64,000 bases of DNA from Brucella pseudintermedia (GTDB taxonomy: Bacteria > Pseudomonadota > Alphaproteobacteria > Rhizobiales > Rhizobiaceae): positions 248,001 through 312,000 of the forward strand of contig NZ_WBWE01000001.1 of the NCBI RefSeq assembly GCF_008932435.1. Direction: 5' to 3'. This document shows, in pieces, positions 8,662 to 18,967 of this stretch. The notes under the pieces are model-generated. The model had not been told where the DNA came from and ran no database searches. It saw nothing but the letters and a program-made list of their open reading frames with translations. The translations under genes were made by a program, and so were the position numbers. Within the stretch, counting starts at the first letter, position 1; each line of letters starts with the position of its first letter.

Positions 8662-9597
8662 ATGGACATGAGTTCCGCGTTGTCCGCCGCCGCTCCAGTC
8701 AGCCGCCAGCGCCCCCGGTTGCGAGGTCTGGCCCCCTCTTTATCCATCCTGCTGCTCGCCGTCCTCGCTGGCTGTTCCGGCGAAAGCGCCCCGCGTCCGC
8801 AGGCCAGTGTCGGCAATTCCGATATGATGGTGCCCGAGGCCCCGGTAGCGAGAACGGCGCCGGTCGCGCCCCCGCCTGTCATGCAGGAGCCGCATGAAGA
8901 GCGCGTCGTCGGCCTTGCCGAAGAGGAAGAAAACCACGTCGCCCAATCCGCACCGCAGAGCCGTCCGCAATATTCGGGCGACTATGGCTTCTCGGCCCCC
9001 ATTCAGAACCCGGTGACGGCTGCCGAAAACATCTATACGATGTCCAACGCGGAAGCAGCCTGCCGCACGCGCCTCAAACGGCTCGGCGTCGTCTTCAAGG
9101 AAAAGCCGACCATCTATCGCAGCAGCTCCTGCCATATCGAGAACCCGATCGAGGTGTCAGGCTTCAACAGCGGCTCCATCGCCTTCAAGCCGGCGGCGAC
9201 GCTGAACTGTCAGGTGACCGAAGCCTTTGCCCGCTGGATCAAGGGCGACCTGCAACCCGCCTCGCGCCTGCGCTATCTGTCCGGTGTCAGCACGATCTAT
9301 AATGCCGGGGGCTATTCCTGCCGCACGATGAACCACCGTCGCGGCGCGAAAATGTCGGAACATTCACGCGGCAACGCCATCGACGTCACCAAGATCGTGC
9401 TCAACAACGGCAAGAACATCATGGTGCGCAAGCCGGGCTTCTTCGCTTTCCGCGAAAAGGGCCTGCTCAACAGCGTGCGCTCCGATGCCTGCGGCTATTT
9501 CACCACGGTTCTCGGCCCCGGCTACAACCCGGAACATGCCGACCATTTCCATTTCGACCTGATGCAGCGCCGCAGCGGGTATCGCGCCTGCAAATAA
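8662..9597 (+). CDS. Extensin-like C-terminal domain lipoprotein
   Basis: A 311-residue exported protein. After a basic N-terminus and a hydrophobic stretch comes LAVLAGC, a lipobox placing the acylated Cys near residue 33, then a Pro-rich linker. The C-terminal ~180 residues are the bacterial extensin-like domain: CxTRL, SGVSTIYNAGGYSCR, a conserved SEHSRGNAIDVT metal/peptidase-like motif, and HADHFHFD. The SEHSRGxAID...HxDHFH pattern resembles D,D-peptidases that bind zinc through His/Asp, so a cell-wall role is inferred. ATG 8662 follows GAAAGGTATGG. Confidence 0.88.
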   Translation: MDMSSALSAAAPVSRQRPRLRGLAPSLSILLLAVLAGCSGESAPRPQASVGNSDMMVPEAPVARTAPVAPPPVMQEPHEERVVGLAEEEENHVAQSAPQSRPQYSGDYGFSAPIQNPVTAAENIYTMSNAEAACRTRLKRLGVVFKEKPTIYRSSSCHIENPIEVSGFNSGSIAFKPAATLNCQVTEAFARWIKGDLQPASRLRYLSGVSTIYNAGGYSCRTMNHRRGAKMSEHSRGNAIDVTKIVLNNGKNIMVRKPGFFAFREKGLLNSVRSDACGYFTTVLGPGYNPEHADHFHFDLMQRRSGYRACK

Positions 9598-9627
9598 GCC
9601 CGGCGCGATGCCGGGCTTGACGATGCC

Positions 9628-10017
9628 TCATTTTTCCGGCGGCACCGGCGTCGGCTTGCCCTCTTCATCCAGCGCCACCATGATGAACTCGCCATGGGTC
9701 ACGAGATCCATCTGCTGGGTCAGATAACGCTGCGCCCAGGCCTCAACCCGCAGGGTGATCGAGCTGCGTCCCACCCGCGTGATTTCCGTATAGACACACA
9801 GCGCATCGCCGATCTTCACGGGCTTGGCGAAGGACATTTCCCGCACCGCTGCCGTCACCACGCGCCCCTTTGCGCGCTCCGCAGCACGAATGCCGGAGGC
9901 GGAGTCCATCTGCGCCATCACCCAGCCGCCGAAAATATCAAATGCCGCATTCGCATCCTTCGGCATGGCAGGCACACGCAATGTCAGCATACCCTTCGGC
10001 GTACCATCACTACTCAT
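9628..10017 (-). CDS. Acyl-CoA thioesterase, YciA-like hotdog protein
   Basis: A ~129-residue single-hotdog thioesterase that hydrolyses acyl-CoA. The family pattern is clear: DIFGGWVMAQMDSASGIRA carrying the catalytic Asp, then RVVTAAVREMSFAKPVKIGD and ITRVGRSSITLRVEAWA. ATG 10017 lies nine bases after GAAGGA; the ATG six bases upstream (10023) is too close to that site but cannot be excluded. It converges on the extensin-like gene, and an AAGCCCGGC-GCGAT-GCCGGGCTT hairpin (9596-9618) separates the two. Confidence 0.88.
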   Translation of the reverse strand: MSSDGTPKGMLTLRVPAMPKDANAAFDIFGGWVMAQMDSASGIRAAERAKGRVVTAAVREMSFAKPVKIGDALCVYTEITRVGRSSITLRVEAWAQRYLTQQMDLVTHGEFIMVALDEEGKPTPVPPEK

Positions 10018-10275
10018 CAACATGGTTCCTTCAAAGCTTGGGTGTCTGATTTCAAACCGGCGGGCACCGGAACAGACACCGGAGAGTCGCGCCGGAGTAT
10101 GTAACAGGCGCACGGCGGTGAAAAGAGCTGCCAATCAATCTTCAATCACAGCTTATTTACACGGCTTTGCTTGATATCCATTAATCATAACGACACCATC
10201 ATAAATAAATTTAAAGAAATACCGGAATATCCATGATATTAATATATCAATTTCGATGCAATAGGGGTCGACAGG

Positions 10276-10833
10276 ATGCGGAATATAGTTAAATCAGCAG
10301 TTATTACATTAGCACTTCTAACTACAACCGGCGCGCAAGCTGCAAACGCCATTGTAACCACCACGATAAACCTGCGTACTGGACCGGGAACCGGCTATGG
10401 AAGTCTGGGCAGCATCCCCAACGGCGTCGGCGTCACGGTTGCGGGCTGCACGGACGGCTATGGCTGGTGTCAGGTGAGCTATGGCGGATTGTCCGGCTGG
10501 GCTTCTTCCCGCTACATCGCCATCCAGTCCACAGGCGGCGTCTATACGACCAACGACAATTTCGGCTCCACTGCCGCCGCTGTCGGCATACCGCTGATCG
10601 CGGGCATGGCCATAGGCGCGGCGGTCGCCAATAGCGGACCCCGTTATTACGACCCCTATTATCGCGGCGGCTGGGGTCGCGGCCCGACCATCGTCAATGG
10701 CTGCATTGGCCGCAATTGCCAGTCGAACTGGGGACCGCCGCGCCCGCATTGGGTAGACCGTCCGGGCTGGAACGATCATCCGGGCTATCATCACAATTTC
10801 GGGCCGGGCCCGCGTCGTTTCGGCAGGCGGTAA
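10276..10833 (+). CDS. Secreted bacterial SH3-domain protein
   Basis: A 185-residue protein with a signal peptide ending near AQAANA, then an SH3b domain (TTINLRTGPGTGYGSLGSIP to GLSGWASSRYIA, residues ~28-83). This is followed by a Gly-rich hydrophobic patch and a low-complexity Gly/Pro/Tyr/His tail. SH3b domains usually bind peptidoglycan or other wall polymers; no catalytic domain is present. The upstream 150 bp is markedly AT-rich. A perfect 11-bp hairpin (GCTCCTGACAG/CTGTCAGGAGC, 10842-10867) follows the stop codon and may end the transcript, although it has no T-run. Confidence 0.85.
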   Translation: MRNIVKSAVITLALLTTTGAQAANAIVTTTINLRTGPGTGYGSLGSIPNGVGVTVAGCTDGYGWCQVSYGGLSGWASSRYIAIQSTGGVYTTNDNFGSTAAAVGIPLIAGMAIGAAVANSGPRYYDPYYRGGWGRGPTIVNGCIGRNCQSNWGPPRPHWVDRPGWNDHPGYHHNFGPGPRRFGRR

Positions 10834-10944
10834 AAAGGTCTGCTCCTGACAGCCTTCTGTCAGGAGCATCGTTGGATATGTTGAGGGCGTGAAGGATTCC
10901 ACCTTCTCGCCCTTTTCATTTGGGCGTTGAAATTCCATATTGGA

Positions 10945-10988
10945 AGCATGACGCGGAAAGTGGAAACCGGTTCCGCTTAAGACATGCG
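10945..10988. repeat. Dispersed palindromic repeat (GCATG...CATGC type)
   Basis: An imperfect palindrome with GCATG/CATGC ends, inner GCGGAA/TTCCGC arms and a central ACCGGTT. Related elements occur at 34335, 34929, 51456 and 58975. It lies just upstream of uvrB. Confidence 0.65.
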
Positions 10989-11004
10989 GTAACAATATAG
11001 GGCC

Positions 11005-13818
<2,814 letters not shown>

Positions 13819-13844
13819 ACAGGCCCCGGTTTCCGTTTACCTAA

Positions 13845-14321
13845 TCAAACACTGTTGTCCATGTAAGCTTTTAGTGCATCACCATAGGTGATGTCGTTTG
13901 ATCCGGAGTGAGCTAGAAGCGCTTTGAGACTCTCAATTAGCTTCTCATTTTTATTTTTCTTGGCTCTTCTGGCCTCTTTCTCTTCCAAATCTTCTATAAT
14001 TGTAGTTATTTTTATATTCTCAATGGGGACCCGCTTTCGCTCGCCGTCCACTTTTATCGAGTATAAAGATTTCAGTCCCTGATCTTGTCCGAAAATATCA
14101 GTCTGTGAATTTGAGAAAACGTTAGCATTTCTGGAAACAATTTCATTTAGGATGCGCCGAAATGCAATTTCTTCTAGTTGTAATTTACTTTCAGAGATAA
14201 GGTCAGAATGGTTTTTACGAAGATATTTTATCACATTATTATTGGAAGCATCGCCGGATTGAGCCAAATTATGCAGGGCTTTACTCATCGCAATTTTCAA
14301 CTCTGTAATTGCTTTTGGCAT
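13845..14321 (-). CDS. Hypothetical protein carried by the uvrB insertion
   Basis: A 158-residue protein not recognised. It is largely helical and charged, with an acidic/basic coiled-coil-like stretch (EDLEEKEARRAKKNKNEK) near residues 115-132, and no signal peptide or membrane segment. ATG 14321 has GGAGA ten bases upstream; a TTG at 14339 is an alternative. Base composition and codon use (many AAT, ATA, TTA) differ sharply from the neighbours, indicating transfer. It is the only gene in the insertion and lies antisense to uvrB. It may bind nucleic acid, but nothing proves this. Confidence 0.6.
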   Translation of the reverse strand: MPKAITELKIAMSKALHNLAQSGDASNNNVIKYLRKNHSDLISESKLQLEEIAFRRILNEIVSRNANVFSNSQTDIFGQDQGLKSLYSIKVDGERKRVPIENIKITTIIEDLEEKEARRAKKNKNEKLIESLKALLAHSGSNDITYGDALKAYMDNSV

Positions 14322-14532
14322 TGTTCTACCGATCTCCAAATGAAAATTCTGAGGAGTTCACGCTACCAAGAAAGGCGCTCATTGGCAGTGATTTGCTTAG
14401 CGCTTCAATATATCTAATCCTAAAATATAACCTGATACTAAATCCAGATATCAACAACTTTTGCGAGCATTTGAGAGATCTGCATCATCAAACTGTAATG
14501 TTATACCCCCCAATTGAATGGGTATCGCCCGA

Positions 14533-14557
14533 CAAGACAGGCCGACCGGGGCGGTGA
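14533..14557 (+). repeat. Right copy of 25-bp direct repeat (att-like)
   Basis: Exact copy of the uvrB terminal 25 bases at 13794-13818, now outside any uvrB frame and followed by the probable native uvrB terminator. Confidence 0.85.
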
Positions 14558-14580
14558 GAAAACCTCTTAGGGAATAAATT

Positions 14581-14607
14581 GGAAAGGCCGCATTTTGCGG
14601 CCTTCCC
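14581..14607. terminator. Hairpin terminator between uvrB and the Kazal-domain gene
   Basis: AAGGCCGCA and TGCGGCCTT arms (14584-14604) with a TTT loop. It lies where both the original uvrB transcript and the converging lipoprotein transcript would end. No long T-run follows. Confidence 0.55.
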
Positions 14608-14628
14608 ATATCCCCATTGGTGTTCGGC

Positions 14629-15075
14629 CTACCGGCACTGCCCGCTGCTCATGATTCGATAGCCTGCACGGTCGGCTTCGCAACGGTTGGGGAAAGTGCG
14701 CCTGTCGTTGCCGCGCCGCGCGCAAACCGGCATATATTCGCGAGTGCAGGCGCCTGCGCCCGGCCTGTTGCCCTGATGCGGCGGGCGCACCGGACCGACA
14801 CCCTGTCCACCCCAGCCGGAGCCGGGCCGCGACGAGCATTGGCCGTTTGAAACAACGCGATAGCCTTCCGCCCGCGCCTGGCATGAATTGCCAAACGTTT
14901 TGCGCGAAGAGCCGCGCTGCGCGCAGACCGGCGCATAGATCATCGGGCACATTTGGGGCTGCGACGGTCCGGGCCGCAGCGGCGGACGATGATCGACCCC
15001 GCCTTCCGCGACGCAACCGGCAAGAAGTAGCGCGCCCGCAAGCGCGGCCAATTGTTTAAAACGATGAAATTGCAT
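14629..15075 (-). CDS. Lipoprotein with two Kazal-like domains
   Basis: A 148-residue exported lipoprotein: signal sequence ending LAGALLLAGC (acylated Cys at ~21), then two tandem Kazal-like modules. Module 1 has the cores PVCAQRG, TFGNSC and GYRVVSNGQC; module 2 has PVCARRG, TFPNRC and GYRIMSSGQC. A Pro/Gly-rich linker separates them. Kazal domains are typically serine-protease inhibitors held by disulfides; both copies keep the Cys and PVC...TF.N.C core. Surface or periplasmic protease inhibition is inferred, not shown. Confidence 0.82.
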   Translation of the reverse strand: MQFHRFKQLAALAGALLLAGCVAEGGVDHRPPLRPGPSQPQMCPMIYAPVCAQRGSSRKTFGNSCQARAEGYRVVSNGQCSSRPGSGWGGQGVGPVRPPHQGNRPGAGACTREYMPVCARRGNDRRTFPNRCEADRAGYRIMSSGQCR

Positions 15076-15222
15076 TTTCCTCTCCCTCTGTCCCGAAGTC
15101 TAAAATGGCGCAGCCTTCAATAAGGGCAAGTCCTTTCGCAAAAGTGCAAAACCTTGCGGACCATATCGACAACCCGCTCATATAGGTTACCTTGGCCGAA
15201 GTTGAGGGGCGGAACAGGCAGC

Positions 15223-16125
15223 ATGAATCGTTACAGGCATAGCATAGCGGTTATCCTCGTTTCGCAGCTTTTCAGCCTGCCTTACGGCATCGTTTCGTCC
15301 CACGCGGCGAGCGAACCGAACCCGCCGGTCCACTCGCCGCCCCCCTTGCCGCCGGAGAAGGACGCCCCGACTGTCGACCGCATCTGCCAGCTCATCGGCG
15401 CCAATGCCGACACCCACGGAATCCCGCGCGATTTCTTCGCGCGGCTGATCTGGAAGGAAAGCCGGTTCGACCACAAGGCGGTGAGCCCGGTCGGGGCCGA
15501 AGGCATCGCACAATTCATGCCCTATACCGCGAAGGAACGCGGGCTGGCCGATCCCTTCGATATCGAGCAGGCCATTCCCGCCTCGGCGAGTTTCCTACGA
15601 GACCTGAAAGGCGCTTTCGGCAATTGGGGCCTTGCAGCCGCCGCCTATAATGCAGGCGCGGGGCGTGTTTCCAGTTGGATGCGATCCGGCGGATTTCTGC
15701 CGCTCGAAACAGAAAATTACGTACTGGATATTACCGGCGTGCCCGCCGACGATTTCGCTGCCGGCAAGGAGATCGTGAACCGTCCGCTTGATCCCAAGCT
15801 CGCCTTTGAAGACGCCTGCAAGCGCCTGCCGATCATCCGCAGCGCCACCATTCCAATGTCGCGCGTCAAGCCGAAGCCGTGGGGCATACAGGTTGCGGGC
15901 AATTTCCGCCGCAGCGCTGCCGTCAATCAGTGGGCGCGCCTGCGCAGGCAATTCAGCGCCGTGCTCGCGGGCCACGAGCCGGTCGTCAGCCGGATACGCA
16001 CGCCCATGGGACGCCGCGGCATCTATGCGGTTCGCATCGGCGCCGACAGCCGAGGGGAAGCCGACGGCATTTGCACAAAACTGCGCGCAGCCGGCGGCGC
16101 ATGCATAGTTTTGCGCAACCGATGA
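15223..16125 (+). CDS. Lytic transglycosylase with C-terminal SPOR-like region
   Basis: A 300-residue periplasmic muramidase-type enzyme. After a signal peptide (ending near SSHAAS), the SLT domain shows the catalytic Glu in LIWKESRFD (~residue 81), then SPVGAEGIAQFMP and AAAYNAGAGRV, the classic three motifs. The last ~75 residues (PWGIQVAGNFRRS to RGIYAVRIGADSRGEADGIC) look like a SPOR domain, which targets denuded septal glycan. ATG 15223 lies after GAGGGGCGGAACAGG; the 23 in-frame codons upstream are not signal-like. It is divergent from the Kazal lipoprotein gene. Confidence 0.88.
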   Translation: MNRYRHSIAVILVSQLFSLPYGIVSSHAASEPNPPVHSPPPLPPEKDAPTVDRICQLIGANADTHGIPRDFFARLIWKESRFDHKAVSPVGAEGIAQFMPYTAKERGLADPFDIEQAIPASASFLRDLKGAFGNWGLAAAAYNAGAGRVSSWMRSGGFLPLETENYVLDITGVPADDFAAGKEIVNRPLDPKLAFEDACKRLPIIRSATIPMSRVKPKPWGIQVAGNFRRSAAVNQWARLRRQFSAVLAGHEPVVSRIRTPMGRRGIYAVRIGADSRGEADGICTKLRAAGGACIVLRNR

Positions 16126-16257
16126 GAAAAACGCGGTGAGTACCTGCTAAATCAGCAATATATTGGGGAAACCCTGTTCTGTTTTGGGATTCGACCGATG
16201 ATTTTCTTGAAACTTTCGTAAAAAATTCAAACGATACCGGTTCGAAGATAACCAATC

Positions 16258-16374
16258 ATGTCCTCCCCGAAGAATTTGCTTGCCAAATACCGCTTCATAG
16301 ATCAGTCTCCATCTGTTCGGGCATTTAGCGAACAAATGGAAGACTGGAAGAACGGCGTGCCGGGGCCGCTATAA
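16258..16374 (+). CDS. Candidate small ORF, 38 residues
   Basis: ATG to TAA, beginning MSSPKNLLAKYRFIDQSPSV. It reads like protein, with charged and aromatic residues well mixed and no rare-codon excess. It lies on the strand of the cold-shock gene 158 bp downstream, but the ribosome site is weak (GAAG ~12 bases upstream) and an in-frame stop lies six bases before the ATG. It could be a genuine small protein, a gene fragment, or chance. Confidence 0.25.
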   Translation: MSSPKNLLAKYRFIDQSPSVRAFSEQMEDWKNGVPGPL

Positions 16375-16484
16375 GTTCCGGGTCGAAGGCTCCCCTTCGG
16401 CAATGATCGGTTCCTTCCCAATGTCGAGAACTGCCTGCATAACCCTCTGCCGGGTGTGTGGTGCGCTTGGCAGAAATCGTAATA

Positions 16485-16508
16485 CCGCCGTCCCTACGGG
16501 AGCGGCGG
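16485..16508 (+). promoter_or_regulatory. Strong hairpin in the cold-shock mRNA leader
   Basis: CCGCCGTCCC and GGGA(G)CGGCGG arms around a TAC loop form a GC-rich stem with one bulged G. It ends about ten bases before the AAGGAA ribosome site of the cold-shock gene. Cold-shock mRNAs often carry structured leaders that alter translation with temperature, so a regulatory role is plausible. Confidence 0.45.
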
Positions 16509-16532
16509 CGCCAAGGAAAAGGAACGGATCCC

Positions 16533-16748
16533 ATGGCACAGACCGGACAGGTCAAATTCTTCAATACCGAAAAAGGTTTCGGTTTCATCAAGCCGGACGA
16601 TGGTGGCGCAGATATCTTCGTACACATCTCCGCAGTACAGGCTTCTGGCCTCACGGGCCTCGCAGACAATCAGAAGGTTTCCTACGAGACGGAACCGGAT
16701 CGTCGCGGCAAGGGCCCGAAGGCCGTGAACATCACCGTTACCGGCTGA
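16533..16748 (+). CDS. Cold-shock-domain protein (Csp family)
   Basis: A 71-residue single cold-shock domain, an RNA chaperone of the CspA family. Both nucleic-acid-binding motifs are intact: GFGFIKP (RNP1) and DIFVHIS (RNP2). The start is set by the family N-terminus MAQTGQVKFF and an AAGGAA site upstream. A canonical terminator follows directly, so it is probably monocistronic. Confidence 0.95.
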   Translation: MAQTGQVKFFNTEKGFGFIKPDDGGADIFVHISAVQASGLTGLADNQKVSYETEPDRRGKGPKAVNITVTG

Positions 16749-16774
16749 TCGTTCATAAAAGAACCTACCACTTG

Positions 16775-16798
16775 CCCCGGCTTCTGCCGGGGTTTTTT
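16775..16798 (+). terminator. Rho-independent terminator of the cold-shock gene
   Basis: CCCCGGC-TTCT-GCCGGGG followed by TTTTTT, 27 bp after the stop codon. Confidence 0.9.
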
Positions 16799-17008
16799 AT
16801 TGCCTGTTTGGCGTCTCCCCTATTTGAGCGCGAAATATTACAGATACTGCACGTAATTTACCGGAAACTGGCCGCTTTCCGCCGCGTTTCACCATTGTTC
16901 AGCCTCCATTCATGTCGAAAGAGTTAATTAGTTATTCATAAACGATGCGTGCCCCTTTCGGGCCAACGTACCGGAGACATTGCAGTCGAGCTTCTGAAGG
17001 AGCGAACA

Positions 17009-17464
17009 ATGAACCGATTTGCGAAAACAGCCATTCTGGCAGCGGCATCCCTCGCGGCTGTGGCCGCGCCGCTTGCGACGGCATCGGCAGATTCCTGGGG
17101 TCGTCCTGGTTGGGATCGCGGCGGCTGGGACCGTCCTTACTACCGTGAGCGGCATCGCGACCATAGCGACGCTGTCGCGGCTGGCGTGATCGGCCTCGCC
17201 GCAGGCGCCCTTCTCGGCAGCGCACTTAGCCAGCCATCGCAGCCGACCTATGTGCAGCCTGCTCCGGTCTACGCGCCGCCCCCGCCGCCGCCAGCCTATT
17301 ATCCGGCAGCGCCGGTGCGTCAGGCAACCTATTACCGCGCAGGCTATGAGCCATGGAGCCGCGGCTGGTATCAGTATTGCTCCGACCGCTACCGGTCGTT
17401 CAACCCGAACACCGGCACCTATCGCGGCTATGACGGGCGCGATCATTTCTGCTCTGCCAACTGA
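17009..17464 (+). CDS. BA14K-family protein (Brucella 14-kDa lectin-like immunoreactive family)
   Basis: A 151-residue exported protein. Signal peptide (to ~ATASADS), an Arg/Tyr/Trp/Asp-rich stretch, one Gly/Ala hydrophobic segment (AAGVIGLAAGALLGSALS), a Pro-rich linker with PPPPPP, and the BA14K signature at the C-terminus: W..YCSDRYRSFNPNTGTY and a closing HFCS. The two Cys probably form a disulfide. BA14K proteins of Brucella are immunoreactive and reported to have lectin-like activity; whether this copy does is unknown. ATG 17009 follows GGAGCGAACA. Confidence 0.88.
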   Translation: MNRFAKTAILAAASLAAVAAPLATASADSWGRPGWDRGGWDRPYYRERHRDHSDAVAAGVIGLAAGALLGSALSQPSQPTYVQPAPVYAPPPPPPAYYPAAPVRQATYYRAGYEPWSRGWYQYCSDRYRSFNPNTGTYRGYDGRDHFCSAN

Positions 17465-17487
17465 GATCGCGGAAAACAGACAGATAG

Positions 17488-17514
17488 AGCGGTTCCGTTA
17501 AAACAGGAACCGCT
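17488..17514. repeat. Short palindromic repeat (AGCGGTTCC...GGAACCGCT)
   Basis: A perfect 9-bp inverted repeat around GTTAAAACA. A related unit occurs at 23190-23220, and cognates occur in the 61.2- and 62.5-kb duplicated segments. Confidence 0.7.
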
Positions 17515-17527
17515 TGAGGCACTCAGC

Positions 17528-17555
17528 AAAAAGCCGCCCTTCCGGCGGCTTTTTC
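17528..17555. terminator. Bidirectional terminator between the BA14K and metallohydrolase genes
   Basis: AGCCGCC-CTTCC-GGCGGCT with AAAA before and TTTT after, so it can act on both converging transcripts. Confidence 0.88.
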
Positions 17556-17557
17556 AT

Positions 17558-18214
17558 TCATGCATATCCGATATCGTTGAGGAACGGATTGGAGCGCCGC
17601 TCCTCTCCGAACCGCCCGCCCGGGCCATGCCCGCAGATGAAGCCGATATCGTCGCCAAGCGGCAGCAGTTTTTCCTTGATGGAGCGAATCAGCGCCGCGT
17701 GGTCGCCGCCCGGCAGGTCGGTGCGCCCGACCGAGCCGTTGAACAGCACGTCGCCGACAATCGCGAATCGCGCTTCCGGGTTGAAGAACACCACATGGCC
17801 CGGCGCGTGACCCGGCGTGTGGAAGACGTCGAACACGTGCCCGGCAACGGAAACCTTGTCGCCCTCGTTCAGCCAGCGATCCGGCGTCACGTTGCGCACG
17901 CCCTGAATGATGCCGTATTTCAGGCCCGTCGCTTCCAGATTGTCGAGCAGGAACTTGTCATCCTTGTGCGGGCCGATAATGTCCACGTCCAGCGCTTCCT
18001 TGAGGTCGAGCGCAGCCCCGGCATGGTCGATATGGCCGTGCGTGATCCAGATAGCCTCGACGTTGACCGCCTGAGATCCAATCGCGTCCAGAATGCGGTC
18101 GAGATCACCGCCCGGATCGATCACCACGCCCTTCTTGCTCTCGCTGTCGAACAGGATGGTGCAATTCTGCTGGAAAGGCGTGACGGGAACGATAATGGCC
18201 TGCAATTGCCCCAT
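17558..18214 (-). CDS. MBL-fold metallohydrolase (glyoxalase II-like)
   Basis: A 218-residue metallo-beta-lactamase-fold hydrolase. The metal ligands are in THGHIDH (58-64), with further ligands in HTPGHAPGH, VGDVLFNGSVGRTDLPGGD and the final CGHGPGG. Small MBL proteins of this type act as hydroxyacylglutathione-hydrolase-like or persulfide dioxygenase-like enzymes; the substrate here is not determined. ATG 18214 lies at the usual family N-terminus (MGQLQAIIVPVTPFQQNC). Confidence 0.92.
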   Translation of the reverse strand: MGQLQAIIVPVTPFQQNCTILFDSESKKGVVIDPGGDLDRILDAIGSQAVNVEAIWITHGHIDHAGAALDLKEALDVDIIGPHKDDKFLLDNLEATGLKYGIIQGVRNVTPDRWLNEGDKVSVAGHVFDVFHTPGHAPGHVVFFNPEARFAIVGDVLFNGSVGRTDLPGGDHAALIRSIKEKLLPLGDDIGFICGHGPGGRFGEERRSNPFLNDIGYA

Positions 18215-18539
18215 AGTGTTACTCCACTCAAAATAAACAGCAGCGCTTCCGCCACAGATAGTGTGCCCGACCCGTCAGGTGAAGCTCTAAATAGATACGG
18301 GCGGCTGATCGCCGCCCGTTTCCCCTCTCCAGGATTGTACGGAACGCCCTGGCCGAAAGCCGTTTCAAGGTTTTCGGAATGCGCCCCGACAGTTCGTCTA
18401 GAGCGGCGTGCGTCCTCACAGACCCACAAAGGTCGCTCTAACCTATCGAATCTACACATCGTGCTTTCCGAAAATCGATTCCGATTTTCGGGCCGATGCT
18501 CTAGCCGGTTGTCCCCACAACCTTACGTTCTGCGATGCA
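18215..18539. other. Intergenic region with palindromic repeat
   Basis: No gene seen. CCGAAAATCG-ATTC-CGATTTTCGG at 18468-18491 is a perfect 10-bp inverted repeat, and a TAGAGCG/CGCTCTA pair flanks 18399-18440. Both look like the dispersed intergenic palindromes of this genome group. Confidence 0.6.
18468..18491. repeat. Short palindromic repeat
   Basis: A perfect inverted repeat with 10-bp arms and a four-base ATTC loop, in an intergenic region. Confidence 0.7.
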
Positions 18540-18821
18540 TCAGGCCTTGGCGGCCATCGCGTTCTTGATCAGGCCGACAATGGCCGTGAGTACGATACCG
18601 CCGACGCCGCCGCCAGCCAGTTGGCCGACAACGCCATTGAGCACGGAATCGAGACCGCCGCCGGACAGCATCGGAAGCAGCTGACCGAGGATGACACCGC
18701 CGATGCCGCCCGCCACCGTGTTACCCGTGGTTCCCAGACTGATATTCTTGACTGCGCCTGCGATGTTGCCGCCAACCGCGCCAGCGACCAGCTGAAGAAT
18801 GAGAGGTAGTAGAGCTTCCAT
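18540..18821 (-). CDS. Small glycine-rich hydrophobic protein, function unknown
   Basis: A 93-residue protein not recognised. It is dominated by Gly, Val, Leu and Ile (LVAGAVGGNIAGAV, GGIGGVILGQLLPML, GGGVGGIVLTAIVGLI), suggesting three or four membrane-spanning or amphipathic helices with GxxxG packing. It has a short Lys/Ala tail. ATG 18821 lies eight bases after GGGG; a GTG at 18830 is an alternative. It is flanked by palindromic repeats and a terminator-like hairpin, so it is probably monocistronic. Confidence 0.65.
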   Translation of the reverse strand: MEALLPLILQLVAGAVGGNIAGAVKNISLGTTGNTVAGGIGGVILGQLLPMLSGGGLDSVLNGVVGQLAGGGVGGIVLTAIVGLIKNAMAAKA

Positions 18822-18921
18822 AATCGTCACCCCATCTGAGTTTTAAACCGGAATAGCGCGACTCCGGCAAAAAAAATCATGTGCGGAAACTTGGCAATGT
18901 CAAACAATAAGCGACGGAAAA

Positions 18922-18950
18922 ACAAAGAAGCGGCCCGAAGACCGCTCTTT
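18922..18950. terminator. Terminator hairpin downstream of ilvE
   Basis: AGCGG (18929-18933) and CCGCT (18942-18946) arms. On the minus strand they are followed by TTCTTTGTTTTT, consistent with ending the ilvE transcript. Confidence 0.6.
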
Positions 18951-18967
18951 TTCTGTTTAAAACCCAG

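Larger units (their letters stand above)
13819..14557. mobile_element. 739-bp AT-rich insertion at the uvrB 3' end, flanked by 25-bp direct repeats
   Basis: The segment between the two repeat copies, plus the right copy, is 739 bp, far more AT-rich than its surroundings, and carries one gene on the minus strand. It has no integrase, transposase or terminal inverted repeat, so it could be a non-autonomous integrative element or a remnant. Removing one repeat unit would join uvrB directly to its hairpin terminator at 14584-14604. The mechanism is inferred. Confidence 0.7.
16126..16532. other. Intergenic region and cold-shock gene leader
   Basis: Roughly 400 bp between the transglycosylase and the cold-shock gene. 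It contains a 38-codon reading frame (16258-16374) and, near the cold-shock start, a strong hairpin at 16485-16508. No other gene is supported. Confidence 0.6.

Noticed and set aside
10834-11004. SOS (LexA) box upstream of uvrB
   Set aside because: No GTTC-N7-GTTC or GAAC-N7-GAAC of the alphaproteobacterial type is present in this stretch.
14309-14557. 82-codon forward frame ending in the uvrB-like TGRPGR tail
   Set aside because: The tail comes only from the duplicated 25 bp, the frame has no ribosome site, and it overlaps the start of the minus-strand gene.
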